Positions 1 through 9,034 of a stretch of 64,000 nucleotides of DNA are shown piece by piece (position 1 is the first letter of the stretch; each line of letters opens with the position of its first letter). The notes beneath the pieces were generated by a model. It ran no database searches. It was not told the DNA's origin and saw nothing but the letters and a program-made list of their open reading frames with translations. Source of the stretch: Kocuria coralli (lineage in GTDB: Bacteria; Actinomycetota; Actinomycetes; Actinomycetales; Micrococcaceae); contig NZ_ML708619.1 in the NCBI RefSeq assembly GCF_008831305.1, positions 81,085-145,084 on the forward strand, given 5' to 3'. The position numbers and the translations under genes are program-made.

Positions 1-28
1 CGCGCAGAGCGCGACGCCGCTGCCCTGA
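1..28 (+). CDS. possible 3' end of an upstream gene (partial)
   Basis: The frame starting at base 2 reads eight codons (ending Thr-Pro-Leu-Pro) and stops at TGA 26-28, 28 bases before the next start. This could be the tail of a same-strand gene upstream. There is too little sequence to identify it. Given the genes that follow, a guanidinobutyrase/agmatinase-type ureohydrolase would be a natural neighbour, but that is a guess. Confidence 0.25.
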
Positions 29-56
29 GCACTCCGACGACGACGAGGAGAGACAG

Positions 57-1493
57 ATGAGCGATGCACTGACCTTCAAGACCGTGAACCCGGCATCGGG
101 CCAGACGGTGGCGGAGTACGACAACCTCACCGACGACCAGCTCGAAGAGGTCCTGGTCAAGTCCCAGGCCGGCTTCGCCGCATGGCAGGCCATGCCGATC
201 GAGGACCGAGCCGAGGTGGTGACCCACATCGCCGAGCTCTTCAAGAACCGCGCGGACGAGCTGGGCGCGATCGCCACCCGGGAGATGGGCAAGCCGCTGG
301 GCGAATCGCGGGGGGAGGCCGAGTTCTGCGCGGAGATCTTCGACTACTACGCCAAGCAGGGCCCGGCCCTGGCCGCCGACCAGCCCATCAAGTCGACCGT
401 CGAGGGCAGGGCCGTGATCCAGTCGCGGCCGATCGGCGCCCTGCTGGGGATCATGCCGTGGAACTACCCCTTCTACCAGGTGGCGCGTTTCGCCGCCCCG
501 AACCTGATGCTGGGCAACGTCATCCTGCTCAAGCACGCCGAGTCCTGCCCTCAGGCCGCCCTGGCCATCGAGGAGATCATGCGGGAGGCCGGCCTGCCCG
601 AGGGCGTATACCAGAACATCTTCGTCAGCCATGACCAGATCGAGCGGGTCATCGGGGATACCCGGGTGCAGGGCGTCTCCCTGACGGGCTCGGAGCGGGC
701 AGGGGCCAAGGTGGCGGAGATCGCCGGGCGCAATCTCAAGAAGGTGGTCCTGGAGCTGGGCGGCTCGGACCCGTTCATCGTGCTGGACACGAAGGACGTC
801 GCCGAGACCGCCAAGCTGGCCTTCGACACCCGGATCGAGAACACGGGCCAGGCCTGCAACTCCAACAAGCGGATCATCGTCTCCAGCGAGATCTACGACG
901 ACTTCGTGGCCGAGGTGGTGCGCCTGACCGAGCAGCTGGAGCCCGCCGATCCCGCGGCGGAGAAGCCCAACACCTACGGACCGCTGTCCTCGCGCGCCGC
1001 AGCGGAGAAGCTGAACGAGCAGGTGCAGACCGCTGTCTCGGAGGGCGCGACGCTGCACGTGGGCGGTGAGCTGTCCGACGGGCCGGAGGCCTTCTTCAGC
1101 CCCGCCGTGCTGACCGACGTCGCCCCGGGCACCCAGGCCTACGAGGACGAGCTGTTCGGCCCGGTCATCGTGGTCTACGAGGTCGAGTCCGACGAAGAGG
1201 CGCTCGCCCTGGCCAACGACACCCCGTTCGGCCTGGGCGGCTCCGTGCACAGCACCGACGTCAAGCGGGCCGAGTCGATCGCCCAGCTGCTCGATGTCGG
1301 GATGAGCGCGGTCAACGCGCCGTCGGCCGAGACCGCCGAGATGCCCTTCGGCGGCGTCAAGCGGTCCGGCTACGGCCGCGAGCTCGGGCCGCTGGGAATG
1401 GACGAGTTCGTCAACAAGCGCCTGCTGTTCATCGCGGGCCCGGAGGCGGATGCCGAGGACGACGCCGAGCATCCCGCCACCGCCGCGCAGTGA
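57..1493 (+). CDS. NAD(P)-dependent aldehyde dehydrogenase, succinate-semialdehyde / 4-guanidinobutyraldehyde type
   Basis: 478-residue aldehyde dehydrogenase of normal family length. The fold markers are visible in order: the MPWNYPFYQ segment near residue 135, the SLTGSERAG loop near 210, the general-base glutamate in LELGG (Glu233) and the catalytic cysteine in GQACNS (Cys267), followed by the ELFGPV segment near 365. An ATG at 57 follows GAGGAGAG at 46-53. The N-terminal half resembles the GabD/Sad class that oxidises succinic semialdehyde. With an AruI-like decarboxylase directly downstream, the substrate could instead be 4-guanidinobutyraldehyde; the sequence cannot decide. Either role fits cytosolic arginine/GABA catabolism. 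A strong hairpin after the stop separates it from the decarboxylase. Family certain, substrate inferred. Confidence 0.9.
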   Translation: MSDALTFKTVNPASGQTVAEYDNLTDDQLEEVLVKSQAGFAAWQAMPIEDRAEVVTHIAELFKNRADELGAIATREMGKPLGESRGEAEFCAEIFDYYAKQGPALAADQPIKSTVEGRAVIQSRPIGALLGIMPWNYPFYQVARFAAPNLMLGNVILLKHAESCPQAALAIEEIMREAGLPEGVYQNIFVSHDQIERVIGDTRVQGVSLTGSERAGAKVAEIAGRNLKKVVLELGGSDPFIVLDTKDVAETAKLAFDTRIENTGQACNSNKRIIVSSEIYDDFVAEVVRLTEQLEPADPAAEKPNTYGPLSSRAAAEKLNEQVQTAVSEGATLHVGGELSDGPEAFFSPAVLTDVAPGTQAYEDELFGPVIVVYEVESDEEALALANDTPFGLGGSVHSTDVKRAESIAQLLDVGMSAVNAPSAETAEMPFGGVKRSGYGRELGPLGMDEFVNKRLLFIAGPEADAEDDAEHPATAAQ

Positions 1494-1513
1494 CCTCCCA
1501 GCGGTAACCCTCC

Positions 1514-1547
1514 GAGGCTGGGCCCTCATGGCCGAGGGCCCAGCCTC
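1514..1547 (+). terminator. 14-bp perfect hairpin between the aldehyde dehydrogenase and decarboxylase genes
   Basis: GAGGCTGGGCCCTC at 1514-1527 pairs perfectly with 1534-1547 around a 6-nt loop. It lies 20 bases after the aldehyde dehydrogenase stop and 30 bases before the next start. Only TT follows, so it is either an actinobacterial-type terminator without a long U tract or a read-through/stability element inside an operon. Confidence 0.6.
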
Positions 1548-1577
1548 TTCAGCACTGCCCCACCGAAAGGACCAACC

Positions 1578-3188
1578 GTGGCCGAAAGCCGTACCACCGC
1601 CCGCGCCGTGCTCGAGACCCTCAAGGGATACGGGATCGACACCGTCTTCGGCATCCCGGGAACCCATTCGCTGGAGTTCTACCGCCCCCTGCGCGAACTG
1701 GGCATCCGGGCGGTCACGCCGCGGCACGAGCAGGGAGCGGCCTACGGGGCCGATGGATGGTCCCTGGTCTCGGGGCTCCCGGGCGTCGTGATCACGACGT
1801 CGGGGCCGGGCCTGCTGAACTCGCTGTCCGGGGCGGCCACGGCCTACGCGGAGTCACGGCCCATGATCCTCCTGTCCCCCGGGCGGCCGCTGGGGCAGGA
1901 CTTCCGCGACATCGGCGATCTGCACGAGACCAAGAACCCCTCCGGGGCGGTGGACTCGATCGTCGGGCACTCACGGCGGGTCACCAACGGGGCGGAAGCG
2001 GTCACGATGATCCATGACGCCATGCGCGACTTCACCCATTCCCGCCCCCGTCCCGTCCACATCGAGATCCCGCTGGACATCCTGGAGGCGGAGCTGGACT
2101 ACACGGACCGCCAGGTGGCGCCGCGTCCCCTCGGCGCCCCGCAGCCGGCCCCCGTCGAGGACGTGCGGCGTGCGGCCGAGGCCCTCGGGACGGCGAAGCG
2201 CCCGGTGATCCTGGCCGGAGGCGGGTCCCTGGCAGCCGGTGCGCGGCTGCTCGAGCTGGCCGAGCTGCTGGAGGCGCCGGTCATCACGACCACGAACGGC
2301 AAGGGGGCGATTCCCGAGCGGCACAGGCTCTCCCTCGGCGCCGACCTGCGCCTGGAGACCGCGCAGGAGTTCCTGAGGTCGGCCGACGCGCTGCTGGTGA
2401 TCGGTTCCAAAGTGGGGGCCGCGGAGATGTGGGGCGGTGAGATCACGCCCGAGGGCCCGATCATCCGCGTGGACATCATGCGGGACCAGATGCTGTGCAA
2501 CCTGGACCCGGACATCGAGCTGCCGGGCAACTCCGCCGCCGTCGTCGGCCAGCTCATCGAGGCCCTGGGGGACCCGGGCGATCGCGCGCCGCAGGACCTG
2601 ACCGACGTCTTCGCCAGGATGGACGAGGAGGCACGGCGCCTGGCGCCGGAGCTGGCCGAGCTCAACGAGGCGATCATGAACGCGGTGCCGCCCGAAACCA
2701 TCATCGGCGGGGACTCATCTCAAGTCACATACATGGGATCAACGACTTTTTTCCGCGCTCAGTCACCCAATTCACTGCTTTACATGGGTACATACGCCAC
2801 ACTGGGCTACGGACTGCCCGCCTCGATCGGGGCAAAGCTCGCAGCGCCGGAACGTCCCGTCGTATCTCTGGTTGGCGACGGGGCGTTGATGTTCTCCATT
2901 CAGGAGCTCATGACCGCGGTGGAACTCGGTATCACCCTGCCCATCGTGTGCGTGGACAACGGCGGCTATGGAGAGATTAGGGCCAATATGGAAGACCGCC
3001 AGATTGATCCTCTGGCGGTCGATCTGCGGCAACCCGACTGGGTGGCGCTCGGCGAGGCCTTCGGCGCCAGGGGCGTCGCGGCGACGGCCGACGACGTCGC
3101 CGACCGCGTCCTCGAAGCCTTGGACGCCCCCGGACCCACGCTGATCCACCTGCCGCTCTCCAAGCGCGCGGAGGTCCCCACGGCCTGA
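1578..3188 (+). CDS. aruI: thiamine-diphosphate 2-oxoacid decarboxylase, 5-guanidino-2-oxopentanoate decarboxylase (AruI-like)
   Basis: 536-residue ThDP enzyme of the acetolactate-synthase/benzoylformate-decarboxylase superfamily. The GTG start at 1578 follows GAAAGG at 1565-1570. The pyrimidine-binding domain carries the activating glutamate in RHEQGAA (Glu51); the central domain spans about 190-330; the diphosphate/Mg site is GDGALMF (433-439) paired with DNGGYGE (from 460). In Pseudomonas, AruI decarboxylates the transamination product of arginine to 4-guanidinobutyraldehyde. The aldehyde dehydrogenase just upstream and urea uptake/urease genes downstream fit that pathway, since guanidinobutyrate hydrolysis releases urea. 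Specificity is inferred from overall resemblance and context. The segment at about 2700-3000 is clearly less GC-rich than the rest of the gene. Confidence 0.8.
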   Translation: MAESRTTARAVLETLKGYGIDTVFGIPGTHSLEFYRPLRELGIRAVTPRHEQGAAYGADGWSLVSGLPGVVITTSGPGLLNSLSGAATAYAESRPMILLSPGRPLGQDFRDIGDLHETKNPSGAVDSIVGHSRRVTNGAEAVTMIHDAMRDFTHSRPRPVHIEIPLDILEAELDYTDRQVAPRPLGAPQPAPVEDVRRAAEALGTAKRPVILAGGGSLAAGARLLELAELLEAPVITTTNGKGAIPERHRLSLGADLRLETAQEFLRSADALLVIGSKVGAAEMWGGEITPEGPIIRVDIMRDQMLCNLDPDIELPGNSAAVVGQLIEALGDPGDRAPQDLTDVFARMDEEARRLAPELAELNEAIMNAVPPETIIGGDSSQVTYMGSTTFFRAQSPNSLLYMGTYATLGYGLPASIGAKLAAPERPVVSLVGDGALMFSIQELMTAVELGITLPIVCVDNGGYGEIRANMEDRQIDPLAVDLRQPDWVALGEAFGARGVAATADDVADRVLEALDAPGPTLIHLPLSKRAEVPTA

Positions 3189-3194
3189 GCAATC

Positions 3195-3209
3195 CCCCGG
3201 CAACCGGGG
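3195..3209 (+). terminator. short GC hairpin after the decarboxylase gene
   Basis: CCCCGG (3195-3200) and CCGGGG (3204-3209) form a 6-bp stem with a CAA loop 6 bases past the decarboxylase stop. No T tract follows. It is a weak terminator candidate; transcription may continue into the urea transporter genes. Confidence 0.35.
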
Positions 3210-3335
3210 ACACACAACGGCAACATTGAGTACACGCTGAAGAAACGCTGAGCAAAACGCCGGAAACATGGCCTCTCTAGCGTCGTAGCTGCCTTGAACG
3301 TAGCGGGTCCTCCCGCCAGTCCCGAGGGAGCCGCA

Positions 3336-4601
3336 GTGTCCTCACGCGCCCTACTTACCGCCGTCCTTCCCCTGGTGGGCGCGCTCGTCCTCACGGGTTG
3401 CGGCCAGCGCTACGACCCGCAGGCCCAGGCCGCCGCCGAGCAGGCACCGCGGCAGTCCTGCGTGGACACCGACGGCGACACCATCAAGGTCGGCCTGCTC
3501 AACTCCCTGTCGGGCACCATGGCGGTCAGCGAGACCACCGTGAACCGCTCCCTGAACATGGCGATCGACGAGATCAACGCCGACGGCGGGGTGCTGGGCA
3601 AGCAGATCGAGCCGGTGACCGAAGACGGTGCCAGCGAGCCCACGATCTTCGCCGAGCGGGCGGGCAAGCTGATCCGCCAGGACTGCGTGGCGGCCGTGTT
3701 CGGCGGCTGGACCTCGGCATCGCGCAAGGCCATGCTGCCGGTCTTCGAATCGCAGGACTCCCTGCTGTTCTACCCCGTCCAGTACGAGGGTCTGGAGGCC
3801 TCCCCGAACATCTTCTACTCGGGTGCGACCACCAACCAGCAGATCATCCCCGCGCTGGACTGGATGCGCGAGCAGGGCCACCGCAAGATCTTCCTGGTCG
3901 GCTCCGACTACGTCTTCCCCCGCACGGCCAATCGCATCATCAACGCCTACGCCGAGGCGCACGACATGGAGATCGTGGGCGAGGAATACGTCCCGATGGG
4001 CTCCACGGAGTTCTCCACCATCGTCAACAAGGCCATGGCCTCCGAGGCGGACGCCGTGTTCAACACCCTGAACGGCGACTCCAACGTGGCGTTCTTCCGC
4101 CAGTACAACGCGGTGGGGATGGACGCGCAGTCCCTGCCGGTGATGTCCGTGTCCATCGCGGAGGAGGAGGTCCCCGGGATCGGCGTGGACAACCTGAGGG
4201 GCCAGTACGTGGCCTGGGACTACTACCAGACCGTCGAGACCCCCGAGAACGACGCGTTCGTGGCCGACTTCAAGCGGAGCTACGGCGAGAACCAGGTGAC
4301 CTCGGACCCCATGGAGGCCGCCTACACATCGGTCTACCTGTGGAAGGAGATGGTCGAGGAGGCGGGCTCCTTCGACGTCGCCGCCGTCCAGGAGGCAGCC
4401 GACAGCGGGGAGATCGCCTTCGACGCACCCGAGGGGACGGTGACGGTCGACGGCGAGAACCAGCACATCTCCAAGACCCCGCGCATCGGCCAGATCCGCG
4501 AGGACGGGCTGATCGACACCATCTGGGAGGCTCCCGAGCCGGTTGCCCCCGATCCGTTCCTGGACGGCTACTCCTGGGCCGCCAGTATCAACGGCGCCTG
4601 A
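3336..4601 (+). CDS. urtA: urea ABC transporter, substrate-binding lipoprotein
   Basis: Extracytoplasmic urea-binding protein of the branched-chain amino acid/urea (HAAT) class. I place the start at GTG 3336 (421 residues): it follows GAGGGAG at 3324-3330 and begins with a lipoprotein signal (Arg4, hydrophobic core, lipobox LTGC with Cys22). An in-frame TTG at 3294 would add 14 residues ahead of the signal peptide and looks wrong. Near the mature N-terminus [17 protein letters not shown] is typical of UrtA, and the body carries [10 protein letters not shown] and [10 protein letters not shown]. It begins the five-gene set urtABCDE, which imports urea at low concentration. Nearby GAAAC repeats in the promoter region could be nitrogen-control sites, but that is weak. 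Confidence 0.95.
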   Translation: MSSRALLTAVLPLVGALVLTGCGQRYDPQAQAAAEQAPRQSCVDTDGDTIKVGLLNSLSGTMAVSETTVNRSLNMAIDEINADGGVLGKQIEPVTEDGASEPTIFAERAGKLIRQDCVAAVFGGWTSASRKAMLPVFESQDSLLFYPVQYEGLEASPNIFYSGATTNQQIIPALDWMREQGHRKIFLVGSDYVFPRTANRIINAYAEAHDMEIVGEEYVPMGSTEFSTIVNKAMASEADAVFNTLNGDSNVAFFRQYNAVGMDAQSLPVMSVSIAEEEVPGIGVDNLRGQYVAWDYYQTVETPENDAFVADFKRSYGENQVTSDPMEAAYTSVYLWKEMVEEAGSFDVAAVQEAADSGEIAFDAPEGTVTVDGENQHISKTPRIGQIREDGLIDTIWEAPEPVAPDPFLDGYSWAASINGA

Positions 4602-4699
4602 TTCCTGACCACCGCCTGCACCACGACATTCTCACGACTCTCTTCAGAGTCATTCTCCGGATCCATTCCTCAGAGGCATCTTTCAGAAAGGGGGCGCAC

Positions 4700-5584
4700 G
4701 TGGAGATTCTCATCAGCCAGCTTTTCGCCGGCCTGAGCCTGGGCTCGGTGCTGCTGCTCGCAGCGGTCGGCCTGTCCCTGACCTTCGGTCAGATGGGCGT
4801 GATCAACATGGCCCACGGCGAATTCATCATGGCCGGCGCCTACACGGCGTTCACGGTCCAGCAGATCCTGGGCAGCGCGGGGGTCTCCCTCCTGGTCAGC
4901 CTGCCCCTGGCCTTCCTGGTCGGCGGCCTCCTGGGGCTGATCCTGGAGGCGACCCTGCTCCGGCGCATGTACCACCGGCCCCTGGACACCCTGCTGGTGA
5001 CCTTCGGCGTCTCCCTGATCCTCCAGCAGCTGGCCCGGGACATCTTCGGCGCCCCCTCGGTGGACGTCCGGTTGCCGGAGCTGCTGTCCGGGCCGGTCAT
5101 GATCTTCGGGACCCCGGTCCCCGCCTCGCGGGTGTTCATCCTGGCGCTCACGGTCGTCGTGGTGGCCGGGCTGTCCCTGCTGATGTCCAGGACCTCTCTG
5201 GGGCGCCGCATCCGCGCGGTGGTCCAGTCCCGCGAACTGGCCGAGGCCTCCGGGATCTCCTCGCGCCGCACCGACGCCCTGACGTTCTTCGTCGGCTCCG
5301 GCCTGGCCGGGGTGGCAGGCGTGGCGATCACCCTGATCGGCTCCACCAGCCCCACGCTGGGCACCACCTACATCGTGGACGCGTTCCTGGTGGTCGTCGC
5401 CGGCGGCATCGGACAGATCCGCGGCGCGGTGATCGCGGCAGCGGGCCTGGGCCTGCTGCAGGTCTTCTTCGAATTCGGTACCACGGCGTCGATCGCCAAG
5501 GTGATCGTGCTGGTCATCGTGGTCGCATTCCTCCAGATCCGCCCGCAGGGCATCGTCGCTACTCGCACTCGGGGGCTGGCATGA
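4700..5584 (+). CDS. urtB: urea ABC transporter permease UrtB
   Basis: 294-residue integral membrane permease of the LivH type. GTG at 4700 follows AGAAAGGGGG at 4685-4694. The frame is open far upstream through urtA, but the protein-like part begins here with an amphipathic helix and LFAGLSLGSVLLLAAVGLS. NMAHGEF near residue 38, the cytoplasmic loop with SRELAEASGISSRR and the EAA-like segment near 175-185 mark the family. UrtB pairs with UrtC in the membrane. The stop overlaps the urtC start (ATGA, 5581-5584), implying translational coupling. Confidence 0.95.
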   Translation: MEILISQLFAGLSLGSVLLLAAVGLSLTFGQMGVINMAHGEFIMAGAYTAFTVQQILGSAGVSLLVSLPLAFLVGGLLGLILEATLLRRMYHRPLDTLLVTFGVSLILQQLARDIFGAPSVDVRLPELLSGPVMIFGTPVPASRVFILALTVVVVAGLSLLMSRTSLGRRIRAVVQSRELAEASGISSRRTDALTFFVGSGLAGVAGVAITLIGSTSPTLGTTYIVDAFLVVVAGGIGQIRGAVIAAAGLGLLQVFFEFGTTASIAKVIVLVIVVAFLQIRPQGIVATRTRGLA

Positions 5585-6816
5585 CAACCACAGCAACACC
5601 ACCGGCAACCACGACGCCGAGCACCACCGGCGCCAGGAAACTGCCCTCCGTGGCCGAAGGGCCCGGCGTATGGACCACCGGCCCGCGCGGGGCACTGATC
5701 GGCCTGGGCATCGGAGCCGTGCTGCTCCTGGTAGTCGCGCCGTTGACGCTCGGCGGATTCGGTCTTGACCTGCTGGGCCGCTACCTGTGCATGGCCATGG
5801 TCGCGGTGGGAATCGGCCTGGTCTGGGGCCGTGGCGGCATGCTGGCCATGGGCCAGGGCGTGTACTTCGGCCTGGGCGCCTACATCATGGCGATGCACAT
5901 GACCCTGGCGGACACCACCCTCGAAGGGGAGAGCATCCCGACCTTCATGCGCCAGAACGGCGTGGAACGGCTCCCCGAGCTGTGGGGGATCGTGCAGCAC
6001 CCGGTGATCGCCGTGGCCGCCATCATCCTGGTCCCCACCGCCGTGGCGGGCCTGCTGGGCTGGGCGATCTTCTCCCGCCGGGTCAAGGGCGCCTACTTCG
6101 CGATCCTCTCCCAGGCGCTGGCCGCGGCCTTCGCGGTGCTGATCATCGGCCAGCCCGTGCTGACCAACGGCTCCAACGGCCTGTCCAACTTCCAGTCCCT
6201 GTTCGGCTGGGATCTGGACGACTCCGGGAACCGGCTCGTGCTCTTCCTGGTGGTCGCCGTGATCCTGCTCGCCATGCTGGCCGTGACCTGGCAGCTCTAC
6301 CGCTCCCGGTTCGGCGAGCTCCTGGTGGCGGTGCGCGACCAGGAGGAGCGGGTCCGGTTCCTCGGCTACGACCCGGCCCTGATCAAGACCGTCGCCTACA
6401 TGATCGCCGCGCTCTTCGCGGCCATCGGCGGGGCGCTGTTCGTCCCGGTGGTCGGCATCATCTCCCCGGCGGACATCGGCGTGGTCCCGTCCATCGCCTT
6501 CCTGATCGGCGTGGCCATCGGCGGGCGGGCCACCTGGCTCGGCCCGGTCCTGGGGTCGATCGCCGTGTCCTTCGCGGGCACCCAGCTCGCCTCGGCCTTC
6601 CCCTCGGCCTGGGTCTACCTGCAGGGTCTGCTGTTCGTCCTGGTCATCGGCTTCCTGCCCGGCGGGCTGGCCTCCGTGATCGGGCTGCTGCGCCGTCGCC
6701 GTCCTGAAGGTCGCGGCGGTGGGCGCGGCGACGGCTCCGCAGGAGCCCCGGACGAGCCCGGCGACGACCCCCAGGACACCACCCGCGAGGCGACCGAACC
6801 GGAGGCAGCACGATGA
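5581..6816 (+). CDS. urtC: urea ABC transporter permease UrtC
   Basis: 411-residue LivM-type permease. The first ~40 residues form a Thr/Pro-rich cytoplasmic tail, followed by about ten hydrophobic segments. LVWGRGGMLAMGQGVYFGLGAY near residue 80-100 is the characteristic first loop, and AVRDQEERVRFLGYD near 250 is the ATPase-contact loop. The C-terminus is a charged, probably disordered tail rich in Arg, Gly, Glu and Pro. It partners with UrtB; its stop overlaps urtD by 4 bp. Confidence 0.95.
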   Translation: MTTTATPPATTTPSTTGARKLPSVAEGPGVWTTGPRGALIGLGIGAVLLLVVAPLTLGGFGLDLLGRYLCMAMVAVGIGLVWGRGGMLAMGQGVYFGLGAYIMAMHMTLADTTLEGESIPTFMRQNGVERLPELWGIVQHPVIAVAAIILVPTAVAGLLGWAIFSRRVKGAYFAILSQALAAAFAVLIIGQPVLTNGSNGLSNFQSLFGWDLDDSGNRLVLFLVVAVILLAMLAVTWQLYRSRFGELLVAVRDQEERVRFLGYDPALIKTVAYMIAALFAAIGGALFVPVVGIISPADIGVVPSIAFLIGVAIGGRATWLGPVLGSIAVSFAGTQLASAFPSAWVYLQGLLFVLVIGFLPGGLASVIGLLRRRRPEGRGGGRGDGSAGAPDEPGDDPQDTTREATEPEAAR

Positions 6817-7661
6817 CCCGCGATCACCGCCCCAGCTACCTGGAGATCCGCGATCTGCGCGTGGTCTTCGACAAGTTCGTGGCCGTGGACGGCGTGGACC
6901 TGCGCGTCGAGCAGGGGGACCTGCGGTTCCTGATCGGCCCGAACGGCGCGGGGAAGACCACCACGATCGACGCCGTGACTGCCCTGGCTCCCGCGCAGGG
7001 CTCCATCAACCACAACGGGCACGAGCTCGTGGGCCGCAAGACGCACAAGATCGTGCGCTACGGAGTGGGCCGCACGTTCCAGACGGCCAGTGTCTTCGAG
7101 GATCTCACCGTGCTGCAGAACCTGGACATCGCCGCGGGCTTGCGGCGGCGCCCCCGGGAGATGCTGCGCCACCGCACGGGGGTCTCCGCGCGCATCACCG
7201 AGGTGATGAAGACCACCGGGCTCAGCGACTTCCAGGAGACGAAGGCCGGCGTGCTCTCCCACGGGCAGAAGCAGTGGCTGGAGATCGGGATGCTCATGGT
7301 CCAGGACGCCAACGTGCTCCTGCTCGACGAGCCCGTGGCGGGGATGAGCCAGGACGAACGCGATGCCACCGGCGAGCTGCTCAGGAAGCTGGCGGCCGAC
7401 CACGTGGTGGTCGTGGTCGAGCACGACATGGAGTTCCTGCGCAAGTACGCCCAGTCCGTCACGGTCATGGCGGCGGGCAAGATCATCGCCGAGGGGACCG
7501 TGGCCGAGGTCCAGGCCAACCCCACGGTGCAGGAGATCTACCTGGGCACCGCCGGAACCAAGAGCCTGGAAGAAGCCAAGGCCGAGGCCGAGATGCTGGG
7601 ACTGGACCCGGAGGCGGTCACCGTCGGCGTCCCGTCCGCGACAGAACGCGAGGAGCACTGA
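6813..7661 (+). CDS. urtD: urea ABC transporter ATP-binding protein UrtD
   Basis: 282-residue ATPase of the LivG class. Walker A is GPNGAGKTT at residues 42-50; [19 protein letters not shown] is the Q-loop region; the signature segment is [12 protein letters not shown], the expected SHGxKQ variant for this family; Walker B is [11 protein letters not shown]; the switch histidine follows in VVEHDMEF. The C-terminal ~35 residues after EIYLGTA are an unusual charged extension. The ATG overlaps the urtC stop (ATGA) and its own stop shares a base with the urtE start. Confidence 0.95.
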   Translation: MTRDHRPSYLEIRDLRVVFDKFVAVDGVDLRVEQGDLRFLIGPNGAGKTTTIDAVTALAPAQGSINHNGHELVGRKTHKIVRYGVGRTFQTASVFEDLTVLQNLDIAAGLRRRPREMLRHRTGVSARITEVMKTTGLSDFQETKAGVLSHGQKQWLEIGMLMVQDANVLLLDEPVAGMSQDERDATGELLRKLAADHVVVVVEHDMEFLRKYAQSVTVMAAGKIIAEGTVAEVQANPTVQEIYLGTAGTKSLEEAKAEAEMLGLDPEAVTVGVPSATEREEH

Positions 7662-8353
7662 TGTTCAGTTTCGAAGGGGTGCGCTCCGGCTACGGCCGTA
7701 CGGAGGTCCTGCACGGCATCGATCTCGAGGTTCCCGACGACGGCGTCACGACCGTCCTGGGACACAACGGGGCTGGCAAGACCACGTTGCTCAAGACGGT
7801 GATGGGCCTGCTGCCCGTCCGCTCCGGCCGGATCACCTGGGACGGCGAGGACATCACGAGGCTCTCGGCCCACCAGCGGGTGCGGATGGGCCTGGCCTGG
7901 GTGCCGCAGGGGCAGAAGTCCTTCGGCAGCCTCACCACCCGGGAGAACCTGCTGGTGGTGGCCGAGGCCCATCCCGGCGGCAAGGAGCGGCTGGACGGGG
8001 TTCTGGACCTTTTCCCGGCGCTCGGGGAGCTCATGGACCGCCGCGCCGGGCTGCTCTCCGGAGGGCAGCGGCAGCAGTTGTCCATCGCCCGGGCCCTGCT
8101 CACCGGCCCCCGCCTGCTGGTGCTGGACGAGCCCTCGGAAGGCATCCAGCCGTCGGTCGTGCAGGAGATCGAGGAGAAGATCGTGGGCCTGGCCTCCCGC
8201 TCCGGGACGCAGGTCCTGCTGGCCGAGCAGAAGGTGGGCTTCGCCCTGGAGGCCGCGGACCGGTACGCCGTGCTGGCCACCGGGCGGATCGTGCGCTCCG
8301 GGCTGGCCGACGAGGCCGCCGTGGACGCCGCCCGGGAAGCCCTGGCGGTCTAG
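7661..8353 (+). CDS. urtE: urea ABC transporter ATP-binding protein UrtE
   Basis: 230-residue ATPase of the LivF class. The ATG at 7661 shares its A with the urtD TGA. Walker A is GHNGAGKTT (34-42); [18 protein letters not shown] is the Q-loop; [15 protein letters not shown] is the signature; [13 protein letters not shown] is Walker B; LLAEQKV replaces the usual LVEQ segment. The frame is open far upstream but those codons are a shadow of urtD. It completes the urea importer. Eight bases separate it from ureA, so uptake and hydrolysis are probably co-transcribed. Confidence 0.95.
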   Translation: MFSFEGVRSGYGRTEVLHGIDLEVPDDGVTTVLGHNGAGKTTLLKTVMGLLPVRSGRITWDGEDITRLSAHQRVRMGLAWVPQGQKSFGSLTTRENLLVVAEAHPGGKERLDGVLDLFPALGELMDRRAGLLSGGQRQQLSIARALLTGPRLLVLDEPSEGIQPSVVQEIEEKIVGLASRSGTQVLLAEQKVGFALEAADRYAVLATGRIVRSGLADEAAVDAAREALAV

Positions 8354-8361
8354 GGGCGGCC

Positions 8362-8664
8362 ATGTATCTGACACCCAGAGAGCAGGAGAAACTGCTGGTC
8401 GTGGTCGCCGGGGATCTCGCCCGGCGCCGCCTGGACCGGGGCCTGAGGCTCAACCACCCGGAAGCGGTCGCCCTGATCACCTCCGAGCTGCTGGAAGCGG
8501 CCCGCGATGGAAGGACCGTGGCCGACCTGATGTCCTGGGGGGCTACGATCCTGTCCCGCGACCAGGTCATGGAGGGCGTGCCGGAGATGATCCATTCGGT
8601 TCAGGTCGAGGCCACCTTCCCGGACGGCACCAAGCTGGTGACCGTGCACGACCCCATCCGCTGA
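8362..8664 (+). CDS. ureA: urease gamma subunit
   Basis: 100-residue small urease subunit, normal length, beginning [13 protein letters not shown] and ending [20 protein letters not shown] near residue 30 and [22 protein letters not shown] near the C-terminus are conserved hallmarks. No strong ribosome site is seen (GGGGCGGCC precedes), so translation may depend on coupling to urtE, whose stop is 8 bases away. It is part of the (alpha-beta-gamma)3 cytosolic nickel urease. Confidence 0.95.
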   Translation: MYLTPREQEKLLVVVAGDLARRRLDRGLRLNHPEAVALITSELLEAARDGRTVADLMSWGATILSRDQVMEGVPEMIHSVQVEATFPDGTKLVTVHDPIR

Positions 8665-8694
8665 GCATTGTGATGACTACCCCGACGAATACCG

Positions 8695-8721
8695 CGATCC
8701 CGGCAGCCCATGCCGGGATCG
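8695..8721 (+). promoter_or_regulatory. 11-bp perfect hairpin in the ureA-ureB gap
   Basis: CGATCCCGGCA (8695-8705) pairs perfectly with TGCCGGGATCG (8711-8721) around a 5-nt loop, ending 3 bases before the ureB ribosome site AGGAGG (8725-8730). There is no T tract. Likely roles are mRNA stabilisation/processing or setting the ureB translation rate. See finding. Confidence 0.7.
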
Positions 8722-8734
8722 CCCAGGAGGCACC

Positions 8735-9034
8735 GTGATCCCCGGAGAGTACGTCCTGAGCCCCGGCCCCGTGGAGATCAACTCCCAGCGGCCGACGGCC
8801 GAGGTCGAGGTGGTCAACCGCGGTGACCGGCCCGTTCAGGTCGGCTCGCACTTCCCTTTCGCCCAGGCCAATCCCGGCCTGGAGTTCGACCGAACCGCGA
8901 CAGCCGGCTACCGGCTGGACGTGCCCGCCGGCACCGCCGTCCGGTTCGAGCCCGGAGACCGCAAGACCGTCCGCCTGGTGTCCTTCGCCGGGACGGGCGA
9001 GATCGCCGAGATAGGAGACGCCCGTGGCTCGTGA
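8735..9034 (+). CDS. ureB: urease beta subunit
   Basis: 99-residue urease beta subunit, starting at GTG 8735 four bases after [22 protein letters not shown] at the N-terminus, [21 protein letters not shown] in the middle and [17 protein letters not shown] are the conserved blocks. The 70-base gap to ureA is unusual in an otherwise tight cluster and contains a stable hairpin. Its 3' end overlaps ureC by 11 bases. Confidence 0.95.
   Translation: MIPGEYVLSPGPVEINSQRPTAEVEVVNRGDRPVQVGSHFPFAQANPGLEFDRTATAGYRLDVPAGTAVRFEPGDRKTVRLVSFAGTGEIAEIGDARGS

Noticed and set aside
3398..4699. urtB frame open far upstream through urtA
   Set aside because: The upstream part is Arg/Gly/Pro-rich with no membrane character, overlaps urtA completely, and a good ribosome site marks GTG 4700.
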